Source of the DNA: Candidatus Gottesmanbacteria bacterium RIFCSPLOWO2_01_FULL_39_12b
GTDB lineage: Bacteria > Patescibacteriota > Microgenomatia > 2-02-FULL-39-11
NCBI GenBank assembly: GCA_001780955.1
Contig: MFJR01000007.1
Location: 252,177 to 300,880 of the forward strand
Direction: 5' to 3'
Length of the DNA: 48,704 nt
Made by a program: the position numbers and the translations under genes
Shown here: positions 47,249 through 48,704 of the stretch, in pieces
How positions within the stretch are numbered: position 1 is the first letter of the stretch
Layout of the letters: each line of letters opens with the position of its first letter
Notes under the pieces: model-generated
Database searches by the model: none
The model's input: only the letters and a program-made list of their open reading frames with translations
Told to the model about the DNA's origin: nothing

Positions 47249-48704
47249 ATGAAAAATAAAACAACAGTCTGGTTTGACGAGGTAGGTAAAGAAGATGTTG
47301 GTCTCGTGGGCGGTAAAGGAGCAAATTTAGGTGAAATGTACGCTGCTAAAATTCCGGTGCCCTATGGCTTTATAGTCACCGCCGGTGCTTACTTTGATTT
47401 TATTAAAACTACGAAGCTGGACCAAAAAATTAAAGGTCTGCTGCAATCTTTAAATTATAAAAATACAAACAGTTTGGAACAAACTGCAAGTTTAATACAA
47501 AAATCAATATTAAAAGAGAAAATGCCGGTTGACTTAGCAAAAGAGATAATGAGGAACTATCTTGAACTGTCTTCAAAATCGCAGGTCAAGTCAAATTTTA
47601 CCAATAAATTTTCATCATATCTTAAAAATCCTTACGTGGCAGTACGATCGTCTGCTACTGCAGAAGATCTTCCGGATGCCTCTTTTGCCGGTCAGCAGGC
47701 TACTTTTCTTAATGTATCCGGAGAAGCTAATGTGGTGAAGTATGTCCAGGAGGCATGGGCCTCTCTTTATACTCCCCGGGCCATATTTTATCGGGAGGAA
47801 AAGAAATTTGAACATTTAAAAGTCGGTATTGCTGTTGTTATCCAAATGATGATTGCTTCGGAAAGCTCAGGTGTCATGTTTACTCTGGACCCGGTGACCA
47901 ACGATAAAAGTAAAATAGTCATCGAAGGCATATTGGGTTTAGGAGAATTGATCGTTCAGGGTTCGGTAACCCCGGATCATTACGAAGTCGATAAAAAAGA
48001 CCTAAAAATTACGATTAAAAAAATAGAAAGGCAGACTGTGATGCTGGTCAAAAAAAATGATAAGAACGTGGAAATTAAACCTGAAAAAGAAGCATCAAAC
48101 AAGCAAAAAGTTAACGATGATCAAATTATTGAAATAGCCCGTTTAGGGAAAATATTAGAAAAGCATTATTATTTTCCTCAGGATGTGGAGTGGGCCATTG
48201 AAAACGGTAATATTTATATAGTTCAAACCAGACCCGTCACGACAGTTAAACCAAAAGGTAACGATAAAAAAGAGGAAAGTAGCCAACAGAATATATTTAG
48301 TAAAATGAAACTTCTTCTTAAGGGTGACCCCGCTTCTCCCGGGATAAGTAGCGGACCGGTAAAAGTAATCTATAGTGCAAAAGAAATAGATAAAATAAAG
48401 GCCGGGGACATTCTGGTCACTATCCAGACTAATCCAGATTTTGTTCCAGCCATGAAAAGGGCTGTTGCCATTATCACAGAACGGGGAGGAAGAACCTCAC
48501 ACGCGGCCATTGTCTCGAGAGAGCTTGGGGTTCCGGCTATTGTTGGTACCGTAAACGCCACAAAAGTATTGAAAACCGGCATGGTGGTGACGGTTCATGG
48601 TCTAAAAGGGGAAGTTTATCAGGGAGGACTATCTAAAAGTGAGGCTATCCGGTTAGAAATGTCAGAAAGAAAGTCCAAACCCAATCTTTCTTTAAAGACC
48701 GCCA
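47249..48704 (+). CDS. ppsA: Phosphoenolpyruvate synthase, N-terminal part (cut by window edge)
   Basis: The ATG at 47249 follows AAAGGAG by 5 nt and the frame is open to the window end, about 485 residues. The ATP-grasp PPDK_N domain is complete: VGLVGGKGANLGEMYAAKIPVPYGF, VAVRSSATAEDLPDASFAGQQ, SGVMFTLDPVT and VQTRPVT. The swivelling phosphohistidine domain follows with DFVPAMKRAVAIITERGGRTSHAAIVSRELGVPAIVGT, including the catalytic His. The C-terminal PEP/pyruvate-binding barrel lies beyond the window. PpsA makes PEP from pyruvate, ATP and water. With the neighbouring PGI/PMI and mutase it points to gluconeogenic supply of sugar phosphates; use in the reverse direction is possible. Confidence 0.93.
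   Translation, partial: MKNKTTVWFDEVGKEDVGLVGGKGANLGEMYAAKIPVPYGFIVTAGAYFDFIKTTKLDQKIKGLLQSLNYKNTNSLEQTASLIQKSILKEKMPVDLAKEIMRNYLELSSKSQVKSNFTNKFSSYLKNPYVAVRSSATAEDLPDASFAGQQATFLNVSGEANVVKYVQEAWASLYTPRAIFYREEKKFEHLKVGIAVVIQMMIASESSGVMFTLDPVTNDKSKIVIEGILGLGELIVQGSVTPDHYEVDKKDLKITIKKIERQTVMLVKKNDKNVEIKPEKEASNKQKVNDDQIIEIARLGKILEKHYYFPQDVEWAIENGNIYIVQTRPVTTVKPKGNDKKEESSQQNIFSKMKLLLKGDPASPGISSGPVKVIYSAKEIDKIKAGDILVTIQTNPDFVPAMKRAVAIITERGGRTSHAAIVSRELGVPAIVGTVNATKVLKTGMVVTVHGLKGEVYQGGLSKSEAIRLEMSERKSKPNLSLKTA

Overview
The window reads as a chromosome segment of a Candidate Phyla Radiation (Patescibacteria) bacterium, probably a Microgenomates-type lineage. This is inferred from AT-rich, tightly packed and overlapping genes, short versions of housekeeping proteins, Pro/Thr-linker surface proteins and many lineage-typical hypothetical proteins. 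UGA is used as an ordinary stop codon (for example at the end of purD), so the recoded CPR lineages are excluded. No rRNA genes, CRISPR array, complete insertion sequence or replication origin was seen.

Positions 1-10408 form one long plus-strand purine operon: the 3' end of glyA, then purN, purD, an M24-like gene, purM, two tandem archaeal-type purP genes, purB, purA and guaB. Most junctions overlap or lie a few bases apart. purF, purL, purC, purE and an IMP cyclohydrolase are not in the window. An aspartase gene converges on guaB and could turn the fumarate released by PurB back into the aspartate used by PurA.

Positions 11.8-19.2 kb are mixed. They hold a PilM-like/LytR_C fusion, a Cas4-like Fe-S nuclease behind a hairpin-rich leader, a multiply broken secreted-protein gene, and a tRNA-Lys gene invaded on its 5' side by a GIY-YIG nuclease gene that left a partial tRNA copy. 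After these come superoxide dismutase, rplS-yraN, a DUF3105 protein, a small MscS-like membrane protein, tRNA-Glu and a cold-shock protein with a clear terminator.

Positions 19.2-23.3 kb encode a phosphate ABC transporter with two unequal ATPases whose motif losses all fall in one composite ATP site. A small excisionase-type HTH gene with an operator-like promoter follows. Positions 23.6-33.7 kb form a surface-glycan cluster: a double GT2 enzyme, a flippase-GT4 fusion, a pyruvyltransferase, two GT-C membrane glycosyltransferases and a secreted glycosidase-like protein.

Positions 33.7-48.7 kb carry hflX, greA, a HATPase/STAS/spermidine-synthase-like trio, a Fic protein behind five 10-bp repeats, ychF, a NYN-domain gene bracketed by an 85-bp direct repeat, an L,D-transpeptidase pair, a LamG surface protein, a zincin-like protein with a short holA, and sugar-phosphate genes (phosphohexomutase, PGI/PMI) ending in a truncated ppsA. 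Many single genes have a -10 box ending only 6-10 nt before the start codon, which suggests widespread leaderless mRNAs.
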